A stretch of 64,000 nucleotides of DNA from Xanthomonas sp. AM6 (GCF_025665335.1 NZ_CP106869.1:3684501-3748500); one strand, 5' to 3'. Numbered from the stretch's first letter, positions 11,970 to 21,754 are shown. Numbers and translations are program-made. Notes: generated from the letters alone by a model not told the origin.

Positions 11970-12677
11970 TCAGAACGCGATCGTGCCCGACACCACGACG
12001 CGGTGGTCGGCCAGCTTCTCGCCGAAGTTCTGGTTGCCCTTGTCGTCGGTGTCGTAGTAGCCCACGCTCAGCGCCAGCGGGCCGAGCGCCTTGCCGACGC
12101 TGACGCTGTAGTCGGTGTAGTCCTGGTAATCGACCAGCGCGCTGGCATAGGTGGTGCGGCCGACGTGCGCGCCGATGGTGAAGTCGTGCGGCAGGGTCCA
12201 GTTCCCGTCCAGCGCGTAGTAGAAGCTGTCCTCGTCCAGGCCGTAGACGTCGTCGGTGTAGGCGACGGTCAGCGCGTAGGTGTCCAGGAACTTGGTCTTG
12301 GTGATCAGCTCGTTGTAGTTGGAACCGCCTGCGCCGGGGTAGCCGTAGCGGTTGAGCATCACGTCGAAGTTCCAGTTCTCGGCGAAGTCGACGTTGTAGC
12401 CGATGAAGCCGTCCACTTCCCAGTCCGGATCGCCTTCGCCGAAATCGACGTTGGAGCCCCAGGTGCCGACGTACAGGCCGAACGGCGAGGTGTAGGTGAG
12501 GCCGGCCTGGAACGCGACGCCTTCGTCGGTCTGCGAGACGCCGCGGAACACGTAGTCGCTGACCACGCCGTAGGAACCGGTGATCGGCGAGGCAGGCGCC
12601 TCGTCCTGGGCCAGGGCACTCAGCGGGGAGGCGGCCAGCACCACGGCCAGGGCGACACCAAGCTTGATCTTGTTCAC
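11970..12677 (-). CDS. TorF family putative outer-membrane porin
   Basis: A 235-residue outer-membrane beta-barrel protein of the TorF/TIGR02001 family. Residues 1-23 are a signal peptide (ends PLSALAQ). The mature part starts with the family hallmark SYGVVSDYVFRGVSQTDEG and continues with alternating aromatic beta-strands, ending in VVVSGTIAF with a terminal Phe typical of barrels. Some relatives sit next to glnK-amtB, but here the neighbours are tdh and the sulfate transporter. It is a single-gene unit with its own promoter candidate and strong terminator. Transported solute is unknown. Confidence 0.88.
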   Translation of the reverse strand: MNKIKLGVALAVVLAASPLSALAQDEAPASPITGSYGVVSDYVFRGVSQTDEGVAFQAGLTYTSPFGLYVGTWGSNVDFGEGDPDWEVDGFIGYNVDFAENWNFDVMLNRYGYPGAGGSNYNELITKTKFLDTYALTVAYTDDVYGLDEDSFYYALDGNWTLPHDFTIGAHVGRTTYASALVDYQDYTDYSVSVGKALGPLALSVGYYDTDDKGNQNFGEKLADHRVVVSGTIAF

Positions 12678-12743
12678 CGGTCATTCTCCTGCGGTTTGTC
12701 GAGGGGTGGTTCCAGCGCCTTGCCCCTGCACTGGCTTCACACT

Positions 12744-12772
12744 TTTTTAACCGCTTTTTTCTTGCAGTGCAA
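12744..12772 (-). promoter_or_regulatory. candidate promoter of the TorF-type porin
   Basis: On the minus strand TTGCAC (12767-12772) and TAAAAA (12744-12749) are separated by exactly 17 bases, about 67 bases before the start codon. The -35 overlaps an 11-base palindrome TTGCAGTGCAA (12762-12772), which could be an operator. The stretch is much more AT-rich than its surroundings. Confidence 0.5.
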
Positions 12773-12885
12773 CACTTTCAAGACAAACCAGTCATTGCAG
12801 GCCCGGCGCCGGCGTGCGTGAGGTCAAAGCTTGTCTACGTCATGCCCCACGCTCGGCGCTGGCCAGACCTGCCGGCAACTGCTCC
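12773..12885. other. upstream part of the porin-cysA gap
   Basis: Sequence between the porin promoter and the REP-like element. No gene, hairpin or promoter is evident. Confidence 0.3.
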
Positions 12886-12957
12886 CTGTAGGAGCGACTT
12901 CAGTCGCGACAGGGCCTTTCCCGGGAGAGCCCCGTCGCGGCCGAAGTCGCTCCCACA
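12886..12957. repeat. REP-like palindromic element, copy 1
   Basis: Two inverted GTAG-type REP units: CTGTAGGAGCGACTTCAGTC at the left, and the partly degenerate mirror GTCGCGGCCGAAGTCGCTCC at the right. Each unit can fold as GCGAC-TTCA-GTCGC. It lies past the 3' end of cysA. Confidence 0.85.
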
Positions 12958-13026
12958 ACCAGCCGCTTGGCGACAAACTCGGTCGAAAACGCGCAAGCGC
13001 CGCTGCCCCGCGGATCCGGACGGATC

Positions 13027-14070
13027 CTAGCCGCGCTGCGCGAACAGGCCGAAGCGGCGCGCGCTCAGCTGCAGCACCTGGCCCGGCGCATAGCGCGCCG
13101 TGCCCTCGCCGGCCGGCAGTTCCACTTCCACTTCGTCCTGGCCGTGCGCCAGTTGCGCGCGCAGGCGCAGGCGCGAGCCGCTGCGCTGCGAGGACAGCAC
13201 CGTCGCCGCCCAGCCGCTGTCGCCGGGGGCCAGGTCCTCCGGGCGCACGTACAGGTCGACCGGGCCGCTGGACAAGGGCGTGTCCGGCGCCGGCAGCGCC
13301 AGCCCGGCGACCTGCAGCTGGCCGTCGTGCAGCTGCGCCGGCAGCCGGTTGACCGCGCCGACGAAGCCGTACACGAACGGCGACACCGGGCGGTCGTAGA
13401 CATCGGCCGGGCTGCCGAGCTGCTCGATGCGCCCGCGGTTGAGGATCGCCACGCGGTCGGCCAGTTCCAGCGCCTCTTCCTGGTCGTGGGTGACGAACAC
13501 GGTGGTCAGCCCGGTGCGGTCGTGCAGTTCGCGCAGCCAGCGCCGCAGGTCGCGCCGCACCTGCGCGTCGAGCGCGCCGAACGGTTCGTCCAGCAGCAGC
13601 ACGCGCGGCTCGATCGCCAGCGCGCGGGCCAGCGCCACGCGCTGGCGCTGGCCGCCGGACAGCTGCGTGGGATAGCGCGATTCCAGCCCGTCGAGCTGCA
13701 CCAGCGCCAGCAACTCGCTGACCCGTTCGCGGATCCGCGGCTCGGCCAGGCGCTCGGCGCCGCGGCGCACGCGCAGGCCGAAGGCGATGTTGTCGCGCAC
13801 GTTCATGTGCCGGAACAGCGCGTAGTGCTGGAACACGAAGCCGACCCGGCGCGACTGCACCGGCAGGCCGGTCGCGTCCTCGCCGTCGATCAGCACGCGC
13901 CCGGCGTCGGCGTGTTCGAGCCCGGCAATGACCCGCAGCAGCGTGGTCTTGCCCGAGCCCGACGGCCCGAGCAGCGCCAGCAGCTCGCCCTGGTGGATGT
14001 CCAGGCTGACGTCGTCGAGCGCGACGAACGCGTCGAATCGCTTGCCCAGGTGCTGTACGCGGATGGTCAT
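13027..14070 (-). CDS. cysA: sulfate/thiosulfate ABC transporter ATP-binding protein
   Basis: The ATPase of the CysPTWA-type sulfate importer, 347 residues. Walker A GPSGSGKT is at 35-42, the Q-loop QHYALF at about 81, the signature LSGGQRQR at 137-144 and Walker [13 protein letters not shown] at 157-168. The H-loop is [10 protein letters not shown]. The C-terminal part (after about 240) has the TOBE-like regulatory fold, including VRPEDLAPG. It is last in the sbp-cysT-cysW-cysA operon, starting 7 bases after the cysW stop. Confidence 0.95.
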   Translation of the reverse strand: MTIRVQHLGKRFDAFVALDDVSLDIHQGELLALLGPSGSGKTTLLRVIAGLEHADAGRVLIDGEDATGLPVQSRRVGFVFQHYALFRHMNVRDNIAFGLRVRRGAERLAEPRIRERVSELLALVQLDGLESRYPTQLSGGQRQRVALARALAIEPRVLLLDEPFGALDAQVRRDLRRWLRELHDRTGLTTVFVTHDQEEALELADRVAILNRGRIEQLGSPADVYDRPVSPFVYGFVGAVNRLPAQLHDGQLQVAGLALPAPDTPLSSGPVDLYVRPEDLAPGDSGWAATVLSSQRSGSRLRLRAQLAHGQDEVEVELPAGEGTARYAPGQVLQLSARRFGLFAQRG

Positions 14071-14077
14071 CGCAACC

Positions 14078-15037
14078 TCAGTGTCGGTGATTGGCGGCCA
14101 GCGATTCGCCGTGGCGCCATTCCAGGTAGGACTTCAGCGCCAACGTCAGCAGCGCGGTCAGCGCCAGCAGGCTGGCGCAGGCGAACGCGGCGCTGTAGGC
14201 GTATTCGTTGTAGAGGATTTCCACATGCAGCGGCAGCGTGTTGGTGCGGCCGCGGATGTGCCCGGACACCACCGACACCGCGCCGAACTCGCCCATCGCC
14301 CGCGCACTGCACAGCAGCACGCCGTACAGCAGGCCCCAGCGGATGTTGGGCATGGTCACCCGCCAGAACATCTGCCAGCCGCTGGCGCCCAGGCTCAGCG
14401 CCGCCAGTTCCTCGTCGCTGCCCTGCTGCTCCATCAGCGGCATCAGCTCGCGGGCGATGAACGGGAAGGTGACGAAGGTCGTCGCCAGCACGATGCCGGG
14501 CAGCGCGAACACGATCCGCGGCAGCTGCAGCAGCACCTCGCCGAACACCGGCAGGTGCAGCCGCCAGCCCTCGTCGATCAACGGCCAGGCCCAACCGTTG
14601 CGGCCGAAGATCAGGATGAAGACCAGGCCGGCGACCACCGGCGACACCGAGAACGGCAGGTCGATCAGGCTCACCAGCAGGCGCTTGCCGGGAAAGCGGT
14701 GCTTGCTCACCGCCCACGCCGCGGCCACGCCGAACACCAGGTTCAACGGCACCACGATCGCGGTCACCAGCAGGGTCAGGCGGATCGCGGCCAGCGCATC
14801 GGGATCGGACACCGCCCGCCAGAACACGCCCAGCCCGCCGCGCAACGCTTCGACGAACACCAGCAGCAGCGGCAGGAACAGGAACGCCAGCAGGAAGCCC
14901 AACGCGCCGAGGATCAGCAGCGCCTGCACCCACCACGGCTCGGTGGTGACCGACGCGGCGCGGCGGCGGACGGGCGGCGATGCGCTCAACGCATTCTCCG
15001 AAAACGGCAGGGTCAACGTGGACACGGTATCGCTCAT
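14078..15037 (-). CDS. cysW: sulfate ABC transporter permease CysW
   Basis: One of the two inner-membrane permeases of the sulfate importer, 319 residues. An N-terminal hydrophilic extension of about 35 residues is followed by six predicted transmembrane segments. The cytoplasmic EAA-type loop ([20 protein letters not shown]) couples to CysA. It starts 1 base after the cysT stop, indicating translational coupling. Confidence 0.94.
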   Translation of the reverse strand: MSDTVSTLTLPFSENALSASPPVRRRAASVTTEPWWVQALLILGALGFLLAFLFLPLLLVFVEALRGGLGVFWRAVSDPDALAAIRLTLLVTAIVVPLNLVFGVAAAWAVSKHRFPGKRLLVSLIDLPFSVSPVVAGLVFILIFGRNGWAWPLIDEGWRLHLPVFGEVLLQLPRIVFALPGIVLATTFVTFPFIARELMPLMEQQGSDEELAALSLGASGWQMFWRVTMPNIRWGLLYGVLLCSARAMGEFGAVSVVSGHIRGRTNTLPLHVEILYNEYAYSAAFACASLLALTALLTLALKSYLEWRHGESLAANHRH

Positions 15038-15038
15038 C

Positions 15039-15899
15039 TCAGTGCGCCGCCAGGCCGCGCCGCGCGAACCGCGCCTGCACGCCGTTGACCAGCAACAGCA
15101 TCAGCAACGACAGCAGCAGCATCGCCGCGGCGATCGCGGTGGCGCCGGCATAGTCGAACTCCTCCAGGCGGATGGTGATCAGCAGCGGCGCGATCTCGGT
15201 GGCGTTGGGCAGGTTGCCGGCGATGAAGATCACCGAGCCGTACTCGCCGACGCCGCGCGCGAAGGCCAGCGCGAAGCCGGTCAGCACCGCCGGCCACAGC
15301 CCCGGCAATACCACGCGGCGGATGGTCTGCCAGCGACCGGCGCCGAGCGTGGCCGCGGCCTCTTCCAGTTCGCGCTCGGCCTCGGCCAGCACCGGCTGCA
15401 CGATCCGCACCACGAACGGCAGGCCGACGAACACCAGCGCCACCACGATGCCGAGCTGGGTGTAGGCGATCTTCAGCCCCAACGGTTCCAGCCAGCGGCC
15501 GACCCAGCCGTTGCCGCCGTACAGCGCGGTCAGCGCGATGCCGGCCACCGCGGTCGGCAGCGCGAACGGCAGGTCGATCATCGCGTCGAACAGGCGCTTG
15601 CCGGGGAAGCGGTAGCGCACGAACACCCAGGCCACCCAGGTGCCCATCACCGCGTTGAACGCGGCGGCGGCGAACGCGGTGCCGAAGCTGACCCGCAGCG
15701 CCGACAGCACCCGCGGTTCGCTCCACACCTGCCACACCCCGTGCCAGCCCAGGCCGCTGGTCTTGAGCACCACGCCCAGCAGCGGGATCAGCACCACCAG
15801 CCCCAGCCAGGCCAGGGTGATCCCCAGGCTCAGGCCGAGCCCGGGGATCACCCTGCGCCGCGAGCGGGGGCGTGCGACCGCGGCGGCGTTCACTGCCAT
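15039..15899 (-). CDS. cysT: sulfate ABC transporter permease CysT
   Basis: The partner permease of CysW (also called CysU), 286 residues with six membrane segments. The segment GLSLGITLAWLGLVVLIPLL near the N-terminus is the first helix. The EAA loop reads AATLGAGRWQTIRRVVLPGLW. It starts 18 bases downstream of the sbp stop and directly abuts cysW, so the four genes form one operon. Confidence 0.94.
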   Translation of the reverse strand: MAVNAAAVARPRSRRRVIPGLGLSLGITLAWLGLVVLIPLLGVVLKTSGLGWHGVWQVWSEPRVLSALRVSFGTAFAAAAFNAVMGTWVAWVFVRYRFPGKRLFDAMIDLPFALPTAVAGIALTALYGGNGWVGRWLEPLGLKIAYTQLGIVVALVFVGLPFVVRIVQPVLAEAERELEEAAATLGAGRWQTIRRVVLPGLWPAVLTGFALAFARGVGEYGSVIFIAGNLPNATEIAPLLITIRLEEFDYAGATAIAAAMLLLSLLMLLLVNGVQARFARRGLAAH

Positions 15900-15917
15900 G
15901 CGTTCACTGCCATTGCG

Positions 15918-16940
15918 TCACTTGCTCGCCTGGATCTGGTCGAACAGGCCGCCATCGTTGAAATGCTCGGCCTGGGCCTTGGCCCAGGACCCGAACTGCT
16001 GGTCGATGGTCACCAGCTGCACCTTCGGCAGGCGTGCGACGTCGGCGCGGTCGGCGTACTCGGGGTGGCGCGGGCGGTAGTAGTGCCTGGCCGCGATCTT
16101 CTGCCCTTCCGGCGAGTACAGGTACTTCAGGTACTCCTCGGCGACGGCGCGGGTGCCGTGCTTGTCCACGTTCTTGTCGACCACCGCCACCGACGGCTCG
16201 GCCAGGATCGACAGCTTCGGCACCACGATCTCGAACTTGTCCTTGCCCAGTTCCTCCTGGGCCAGGAACGCCTCGTTCTCCCAGGCCAGCAGCACGTCGC
16301 CGATGCCGCGCTGGACGAAGGTGGTGGTGGCGCCGCGCGCGCCGGTGTCCAGCACCGGCACGTTGCGGAACAGCGCGCGCATGTAGCCGAGGATGCGCTC
16401 GCGGTCGCCCTTGAAGATGTGGTCGGCGTAGGCCCAGGCGGCCAGGTAGTTCCAGCGCGCGCCGCCGGAGGTCTTCGGGTTCGGGGTGATCACCGACACG
16501 CCGGTGCGCAGCAGGTCCGGCCAGTCCTTGATCTTCTTCGGATTGCCCTTGCGCACCAGGAACACGATGGTGGAGGTGTACGGCGCGCTGTTGTCGGGCA
16601 GGCGCTTGGCCCAGCCCGGATCGATCAGCTTGCCCTTCTCGGCGATCGCGTCCACGTCGTAGGCCAGCGCCAGCGTCACCACGTCGGCCTCGACCCCGTC
16701 GATGACCGAGCGCGCCTGCTTGCCGGAGCCGCCGTGGGAGGTCTCCACGGTGACCTTGTCGCCGCCGTGGGTCTGCTCCCAGTGCTTGGCGAAGGCCGCG
16801 TTGTAGTCGCGGTACAGCTCGCGCGTGGGATCGTAGGACACGTTGAGCAACTGCACGTCGCGCGCGGCAGCGCTGCCGGCGAACGCGCACAGCGCGAGCG
16901 CGAGCAGCGGGCTGAATCGGCGCGGCAGGAGGCTGGGCAT
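15918..16940 (-). CDS. sbp: sulfate ABC transporter substrate-binding protein
   Basis: Periplasmic sulfate-binding protein, 340 residues, first gene of the sulfate operon. Residues 1-26 form a signal peptide (ends FAGSAAA). The mature start [21 protein letters not shown] is characteristic of Sbp/CysP. Anion-contact motifs are recognisable: [31 protein letters not shown] and [23 protein letters not shown]. The family cannot be split into sulfate versus thiosulfate preference by eye. Regulation by CysB is expected but no site is convincingly visible. Confidence 0.93.
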   Translation of the reverse strand: MPSLLPRRFSPLLALALCAFAGSAAARDVQLLNVSYDPTRELYRDYNAAFAKHWEQTHGGDKVTVETSHGGSGKQARSVIDGVEADVVTLALAYDVDAIAEKGKLIDPGWAKRLPDNSAPYTSTIVFLVRKGNPKKIKDWPDLLRTGVSVITPNPKTSGGARWNYLAAWAYADHIFKGDRERILGYMRALFRNVPVLDTGARGATTTFVQRGIGDVLLAWENEAFLAQEELGKDKFEIVVPKLSILAEPSVAVVDKNVDKHGTRAVAEEYLKYLYSPEGQKIAARHYYRPRHPEYADRADVARLPKVQLVTIDQQFGSWAKAQAEHFNDGGLFDQIQASK

Positions 16941-17140
16941 GGGCGGATCTCCGGAGTGAGGGGCGGGCGACGCAGGCGGTCCGGCCGCGCGCGTCGCGGC
17001 CAGTGCGCCATGCTGCGCAGCCGCATTGGCGCGGTGAAATGACTTCGCCGCCGATGCTTATGCCATTTGTGCATGACGCCCGCCGACCTTCGCACACGCC
17101 GCGTTAAAATCTTCGCTTCTTTCCCCTGCGCGTGCCCGTC

Positions 17141-18343
17141 ATGACCGATTCCAGCCTTACCCAGCACTACGCCGACGAACTGGACGCGATCCGCGCGCAG
17201 GGCCTGTTCAAGTCCGAACGCATCATCGTCGGCCCGCAATCGGCCGAGATCGCCCTGGCCGGCGGCCGCACGGTGCTGAACTTCTGCGCCAACAACTACT
17301 TGGGCCTGGCCGACCACCCGGAGCTGATCCAGGCGGCCAAGGACGCGCTGGACAGCCACGGCTTCGGCATGGCCTCGGTGCGCTTCATCTGCGGCACCCA
17401 GGACCTGCACAAGCAGCTGGAAGCGCAGATCGCCGCGTTCTTCGGCACCGAGGACACCATCCTCTACGCCGCCTGCTTCGACGCCAACGGCGGGCTGTTC
17501 GAACCGCTGCTCGGCGAGGCCGACGCGATCATCTCCGACGCGCTCAACCACGCCTCGATCATCGACGGCGTGCGCCTGTGCAAGGCCAAGCGCTTCCGCT
17601 ACGCCAACTGCGACATGGCCGACCTGGAGGCGCAGCTGCAGGCCGCCGACGCGGCCGGCTGCAAGACCAAGCTGATCACCAGCGACGGCGTGTTCTCGAT
17701 GGACGGCTTCATCGCCCCGCTGGACCAGATCACCGCGCTGGCGAAGAAGTACAACGCGCTGGTGCACATCGACGAATGCCACGCCACCGGCTTCCTCGGC
17801 GCGACCGGCCGCGGCTCGGCCGAGGTCAAGGGAGTGATGGACCGGATCGACATCTTCACCGGCACCCTGGGCAAGGCCATGGGCGGCGCGCTGGGCGGCT
17901 TCACCACCGGCCGCCGCGAGGTGATCGAACTGCTGCGCCAGCGCTCGCGCCCGTACCTGTTCTCCAACTCGCTGCCGCCGCACGTGGTCGCCGCCGGGAT
18001 CAAGGCGTTCGCGATGCTGGACGCGGCCGGCGAGCTGCGCGCGCAGCTGGCTGAGAACACCGCCTACTTCCGCGAGCGCATGGCCGCGGCCGGCTTCGAC
18101 ATCAAGCCCGGCACCCACCCGATCTGCCCGGTGATGCTGTACGACGCGCCGCTGGCGCAGCGCTTCGCCGAGCGGCTGCTGGAGGAAGGCATCTACGCGA
18201 TCGGCTTCTTCTTCCCGGTGGTGCCCAAGGGGCAGGCGCGGATCCGCACCCAGATCAGCGCCGCGCACACCCGCGCGCAGCTGGACCGGGCGATCGACGC
18301 GTTCGTGCGCATCGGCCGCGAGTTGAACGTCATCCCCGCCTGA
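17141..18343 (+). CDS. kbl: glycine C-acetyltransferase (2-amino-3-ketobutyrate CoA ligase)
   Basis: A PLP enzyme of the alpha-oxoamine synthase family that cleaves 2-amino-3-ketobutyrate with CoA into glycine and acetyl-CoA, completing threonine breakdown with Tdh. 400 residues. The internal-aldimine lysine is Lys245 ([15 protein letters not shown]). The cofactor pocket includes [38 protein letters not shown] and [12 protein letters not shown]. The ATG at 17141 is used; a GTG nine bases earlier is less likely. AT-rich TAAAAT lies at 17105-17110 as a possible -10. Confidence 0.96.
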   Translation: MTDSSLTQHYADELDAIRAQGLFKSERIIVGPQSAEIALAGGRTVLNFCANNYLGLADHPELIQAAKDALDSHGFGMASVRFICGTQDLHKQLEAQIAAFFGTEDTILYAACFDANGGLFEPLLGEADAIISDALNHASIIDGVRLCKAKRFRYANCDMADLEAQLQAADAAGCKTKLITSDGVFSMDGFIAPLDQITALAKKYNALVHIDECHATGFLGATGRGSAEVKGVMDRIDIFTGTLGKAMGGALGGFTTGRREVIELLRQRSRPYLFSNSLPPHVVAAGIKAFAMLDAAGELRAQLAENTAYFRERMAAAGFDIKPGTHPICPVMLYDAPLAQRFAERLLEEGIYAIGFFFPVVPKGQARIRTQISAAHTRAQLDRAIDAFVRIGRELNVIPA

Positions 18344-18345
18344 GC

Positions 18346-18739
18346 ATGCGCGCGGCGCTGCGCCAACGGCTGTTGCTGGCGGCGCAGACCGACGCGCAGG
18401 CGCAGGCGGTGGACGGCGCCTGGGAGACGCGCTGCCTGCATTGCCGCCGGCGCCTGCGCCTGCGCGCCGACGGCGAACCGCTGGGCCACAGCACGCTGGA
18501 ACACGTGGTGCCGCAGGCCTGGTTCGGCCGCCGCGCCGCGGCCGCGCTGTGCGAGCTGACCGGCGGCGAACCGAACGCGGCGCGCAACCTCGCCCTGGCC
18601 TGCGCCGGCTGCAACCACGCCAAGGGCCGCCGCCACGACGCGCGCGGCCCGCAGGATGCGCGCGCTGAGCGAGGTGGTCGCCACCCTGCTCAGCGCGCGG
18701 CTGGCGCGCTGGCGTCCGCCGCCGGCGCCAGCGCCCTGA
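18346..18739 (+). pseudogene. small HNH-endonuclease-like protein, apparent frameshift
   Basis: The reading frame opens 2 bases after the kbl stop. It encodes an HNH/zinc-knuckle pattern: CLHCRRRL, LEHVVPQAWFG and NLALACAGCNHAKG. After about residue 103 the frame loses protein character and would run to 19029 antisense to the next gene. The neighbouring frame (codons from 18656) continues plausibly as RALSEVVATLLSARLARWRP and stops at 18739. The switch falls in a GC dinucleotide run (GATGCGCGCGCTGAG), where two extra bases would restore one frame. It could be slippage, a real mutation or a sequencing error. The 3' end overlaps the convergent pseudouridine synthase by 50 bases. Function beyond HNH family is unknown. 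Confidence 0.55.
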
Positions 18740-19523
18740 CTTCGTCGGCACTGAGTTCGCGCCAGCCGCCCTTGCCCAGTTCGCCCAATACCAGTGGACC
18801 GATCGCCACGCGCACCAGGCGCAGCACACCCAGGCCCAGCGCCTCGAGCAGGCGCCGGATCTGCCGGTTGCGGCCCTCGTCCAGTACCACTTCCAGCCAG
18901 GCGTGCCTGTCGCCCTGGCGCAGCAGCCGCGCCTGCCTGGCGCGCAGCGGCTCGCCGTCGACCACCACGCCGGCGCACATGCGCGCGAGCAGCGCCGCGT
19001 CCGGCACGGCATCGACCTGCACGTGGTAGGTCTTGTCCGGGCCGCTGGCCGGGTCGGTGACCCGCGCCGCCCACTGCGGATCGTTGCAGAACAGCAGCAG
19101 CCCTTCGCTGGCCTTGTCCAGGCGCCCGACCGGGGCCAGCCAGGGCAGCCCGGCGCCATCGAAACAGCGGTAGACGGTGTCGCGGCCGCGCTCGTCCTGC
19201 GCGGTGGTGACCAGGCCGCGCGGCTTGTTGAGCATCAGGTAGATGCGCCGGCTCGCGGCCAGCGGCACGCCGTCCAGCGCCAGCCGGTGGCGGCCGCGCA
19301 GGATCGGGAATTCGGGATCGGTGACGGTGCGCCCGTCGACCGCGACGCGGCCGGCGGCGATCCAGCGCGCGGCCTCGGTGCGCGAGCACAGGCCGAGCTT
19401 GGACAAGGTGCGCGCCAGGCCGTGGCGGGCCTCGCCGGCAGCGGCGCCGCGCGGTCTCGGCGCGGCACTGACCGCAGACGCCGCGGGACGCGGCGCCGGG
19501 CGGCGGGAACGCGGAGGCTTCAC
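18690..19523 (-). CDS. rRNA pseudouridine synthase, RsuA/RluB/RluE family
   Basis: A 277-residue RNA-modifying enzyme. An N-terminal S4 RNA-binding domain (about residues 36-85, LSKLGLCSRTEAARWIAAG) precedes the catalytic domain. The catalytic Asp136 lies in the family motif GRLDKASEGLLL. RRIYLMLNKPRGLVTT and EGRNRQIRRLLEALG are further signatures. The first 33 residues are Arg/Pro/Ala-rich and probably disordered. Which uridine and which rRNA are modified cannot be told from the sequence alone. It converges on the HNH gene. Confidence 0.9.
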   Translation of the reverse strand: MKPPRSRRPAPRPAASAVSAAPRPRGAAAGEARHGLARTLSKLGLCSRTEAARWIAAGRVAVDGRTVTDPEFPILRGRHRLALDGVPLAASRRIYLMLNKPRGLVTTAQDERGRDTVYRCFDGAGLPWLAPVGRLDKASEGLLLFCNDPQWAARVTDPASGPDKTYHVQVDAVPDAALLARMCAGVVVDGEPLRARQARLLRQGDRHAWLEVVLDEGRNRQIRRLLEALGLGVLRLVRVAIGPLVLGELGKGGWRELSADEVRALAPAADASAPAAR

Positions 19524-19569
19524 CGCTCGCGCTTCGTGCGCAGGCGCGGCCGGCGACCGCGCGCCGCGC

Positions 19570-20073
19570 TTACTGCTTGTCGGCCGGCTTGGCCGCGTCG
19601 GGCGCCGCCACGGCAGGCACCGCCGCTGCGGCCGGACGCGCCTTGACCACGCGCACGCCGCGCGCCTTCATCCAGGCGTCGAATTCCTCGGCGGTCATGC
19701 GCTTGCCGTTCTGGCTCATGTCGAACCGCCAGGGCGTGTTGTCGAACGCGGTGGTCGGCTTGTAGGCGGCCGGGTCGTTCGGCTTCACCGCGCCGCCGGC
19801 GGGGATCGCGTTGGCCAGGCTCTGGCAGCCCTCGGCACGCAGGCGCAGCAGCACGCGGTCCAGCGACTGGTCGCTGCTGTAGCCCTGCGCCAGCACGCCG
19901 CTGGGCATGCCCAGCTGCAGGTTGCGCGTGGACAGCTCGGAGGCGACCGGCGCACCGACCGTGGCGGGCAACGGCAGCGGCTTGGGCAGAACGTCGCCGG
20001 AACAATCCGGTGCGGCATGGGCGGCAGGAATCAGCGCCAGGCCAAGCAGGCCGGCCGTAACGATACGCAGCAT
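19570..20073 (-). CDS. exported hypothetical protein
   Basis: A 167-residue protein not recognised as a named family. A signal peptide covers about residues 1-20 (LGLALIPAAHAA). The mature part has two Cys (DCSGDV and EGCQSL) that may form a disulfide. It includes the segment NGKRMTAEEFDAWMKARGVR, which recurs from memory in small xanthomonad exported proteins. The C-terminal 25 residues are Ala/Pro/Lys-rich. It lies 46 bases upstream of the pseudouridine synthase on the same strand. Confidence 0.7.
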   Translation of the reverse strand: MLRIVTAGLLGLALIPAAHAAPDCSGDVLPKPLPLPATVGAPVASELSTRNLQLGMPSGVLAQGYSSDQSLDRVLLRLRAEGCQSLANAIPAGGAVKPNDPAAYKPTTAFDNTPWRFDMSQNGKRMTAEEFDAWMKARGVRVVKARPAAAAVPAVAAPDAAKPADKQ

Positions 20074-20225
20074 CGGTTTTTTTCCATTCAGGCGAGACGA
20101 CGCCGCGAGTGTAGGCAGGGCCCGGCGCAGTTTCAACCAATACCGGCACTGCATACGCTAAATAACTGGGGAGGCTGAAAAAGTTCAGCTTGGTGGGCGC
20201 TGTTCGGTGTTTCAGCCATGCGACC

Positions 20226-20288
20226 CTGCAGGAGCGGCTTCAGCCGCGACCGGGCTTTTCCCGGTCGCGGCTGAAGCCGCTCCTGCAG
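20226..20288. repeat. REP-like palindromic element, copy 2
   Basis: CTGCAGGAGCGGCTTCAGCC and its mirror image CGGCTGAAGCCGCTCCTGCA face each other across a short GGGCTTTTCCCGG centre. Each arm folds as GCGGC-TTCA-GCCGC. It lies past the ompA terminator. Confidence 0.9.
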
Positions 20289-20319
20289 AGGCAGCGCGGC
20301 GTTCCCGCACCCCACAAAG

Positions 20320-20348
20320 GCAAAGCCCGGCGCGAGGCCGGGCTTTGC
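20320..20348 (-). terminator. terminator of ompA
   Basis: A perfect 12-bp stem (20320-20331 with 20337-20348, GCAAAGCCCGGC, loop GCGAG) lies 21 bases past the ompA stop. The following T-run is interrupted (CCTTTG), so it is a strong hairpin with a modest U-tract. Confidence 0.75.
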
Positions 20349-20368
20349 TTGAGACATGAAGCGTCCGA

Positions 20369-21475
20369 TCAGTTCTGGACGTTCAGCTCGGTACGACGGT
20401 TCTTCGCACGGCCTTCCGGATTGTCCGAACCATCCGGGTTGGTGTTCGGCGCGATCGGGCGGCTCTCGCCGTAGCCGATCGGACCGACCAGACGCGAAGC
20501 GTCCACGCCGTTCTTGGTCAGGTAGTCGTACACCGCAGTCGCGCGACGCTCCGACAGCTTCTGGTTGTAGGCGTCGGTACCCTTCGAGTCGGTGTGACCG
20601 GCGACCTCGACCTTCAGGTCGGGGTAACGCTTCAGGATCTCGGTGGCCTCGCTCAGGATCGCGATCGCGTCCGGACGCAGGGTCGACTTGTTGAAGTCGA
20701 AGTTCACGCCCTTCAGGTCGATCGACACCGGCACCGGGCAACCGTCCGGACCGATGGTCTGGCCAGGCTGCGAAGCCGGGCACTTGTCGTCGCAGTTGTT
20801 GACGCCGTCGCCGTCGTCATCCATGTCCGCGCAGCTCGGGGCAGCGGTCGGAGCCGGAGCGGCAACCGGAGCCGACGGCGGCGGGCCGAGCGGGATCACG
20901 ACGCCGACCGAGGCCAGCACGTCGCCGAACCAGTCCTTGTCTTCGCCGGCCAGGGCCGGGTTGATGCTCTGGTCGTCGAAGTCAGCGCGGTAGGCCACTT
21001 CGGCACGCACGGCAACGCGCTTGTCGAAGGTGGTCTGCAGGCCGACGCCGGCCTTGGCGGCGAAGTTGCCGTCCTTGCGCTGGCCCGGGGACACGGCGGC
21101 GCCGGTGTCGAACTCTTCTTCCGAGCGCTGGTAGCCCAGGCCGAACAGCAGGTACGGGTTCCAGCCGCGGCCTTCCTGGATGAAGTGGCGACGCAGGTCG
21201 AACGAGATGCCGTACTGGCTCCAGTTCAGGTCCTGGTTGTCGTCGAAGTTCGGGTTCTGATAGTTCAGCTCACCGTCGATCGACCAGTTGGGGCTGACGA
21301 ACTTGCCCAGGCCCAGGGTGACGAACGGGGCATCGTTGGTGCCGCGATCATTGTTCTGGAAGTTGAAACCAGCCGAACCGGTCAGGTACCAGCGGTCGTC
21401 GAATTCCTGTGCGGACGCTGCCTGGGCGACGGCCAGACCGCCCAGCAACGCGGCGGTGAGAATTTTCTTGTTCAT
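20369..21475 (-). CDS. ompA: OmpA family outer-membrane protein with thrombospondin type-3 repeat
   Basis: A 368-residue outer-membrane protein tethering the membrane to peptidoglycan. Residues 1-22 are the signal peptide, about 23-203 an OmpA-like beta-barrel, 204-224 a Pro/Ala linker and about 225-248 a calcium-binding type-3 thrombospondin segment (DMDDDGDGVNNCDDKCP). About 258-365 is the OmpA C-terminal domain, with NFDFNKSTLRPDA and GHTDSKGTDAYNQKLSERRA, which include the peptidoglycan-contacting Asp and Arg. A good Shine-Dalgarno AAGGAG precedes the ATG at 21475. It has its own terminator hairpin and is probably highly expressed. Confidence 0.93.
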   Translation of the reverse strand: MNKKILTAALLGGLAVAQAASAQEFDDRWYLTGSAGFNFQNNDRGTNDAPFVTLGLGKFVSPNWSIDGELNYQNPNFDDNQDLNWSQYGISFDLRRHFIQEGRGWNPYLLFGLGYQRSEEEFDTGAAVSPGQRKDGNFAAKAGVGLQTTFDKRVAVRAEVAYRADFDDQSINPALAGEDKDWFGDVLASVGVVIPLGPPPSAPVAAPAPTAAPSCADMDDDGDGVNNCDDKCPASQPGQTIGPDGCPVPVSIDLKGVNFDFNKSTLRPDAIAILSEATEILKRYPDLKVEVAGHTDSKGTDAYNQKLSERRATAVYDYLTKNGVDASRLVGPIGYGESRPIAPNTNPDGSDNPEGRAKNRRTELNVQN

Positions 21476-21754
21476 TAATACAGCTCCTTGTTTCGGGGAT
21501 ATAGAAACCGATAGGGCATGGTTCAGTTACAGATGTCTCGTCACATCCAGACGGCCGTTTCCGCACGCCATCGCCGCGCACATTATGCTCGGCATGGTGA
21601 AGACGGCGTTAACAGGCGCGTAACATGTGAAACCCATGACCAGACCCTCAGCGGCCGTGGATACACCGTATACAGCTTCATGAAATGATGCAATGCGGTG
21701 CTTCGGCGGCTGTCTGCGCCTGTAGACAGTACGCCGGCGTGTCGTTCCGGTATC

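Noticed and set aside
16941-17110. CysB-type site upstream of sbp
   Set aside because: AT-rich words are present, but no half-site arrangement could be aligned with confidence.
18739-19029. Continuation of the HNH frame antisense to the pseudouridine synthase
   Set aside because: Ser/Arg-rich without helix or motif; the neighbouring frame gives a better end.
16676-19159. 820-codon minus-strand frame across kbl
   Set aside because: Composition shadow of kbl and the pseudouridine synthase; no recognisable block.
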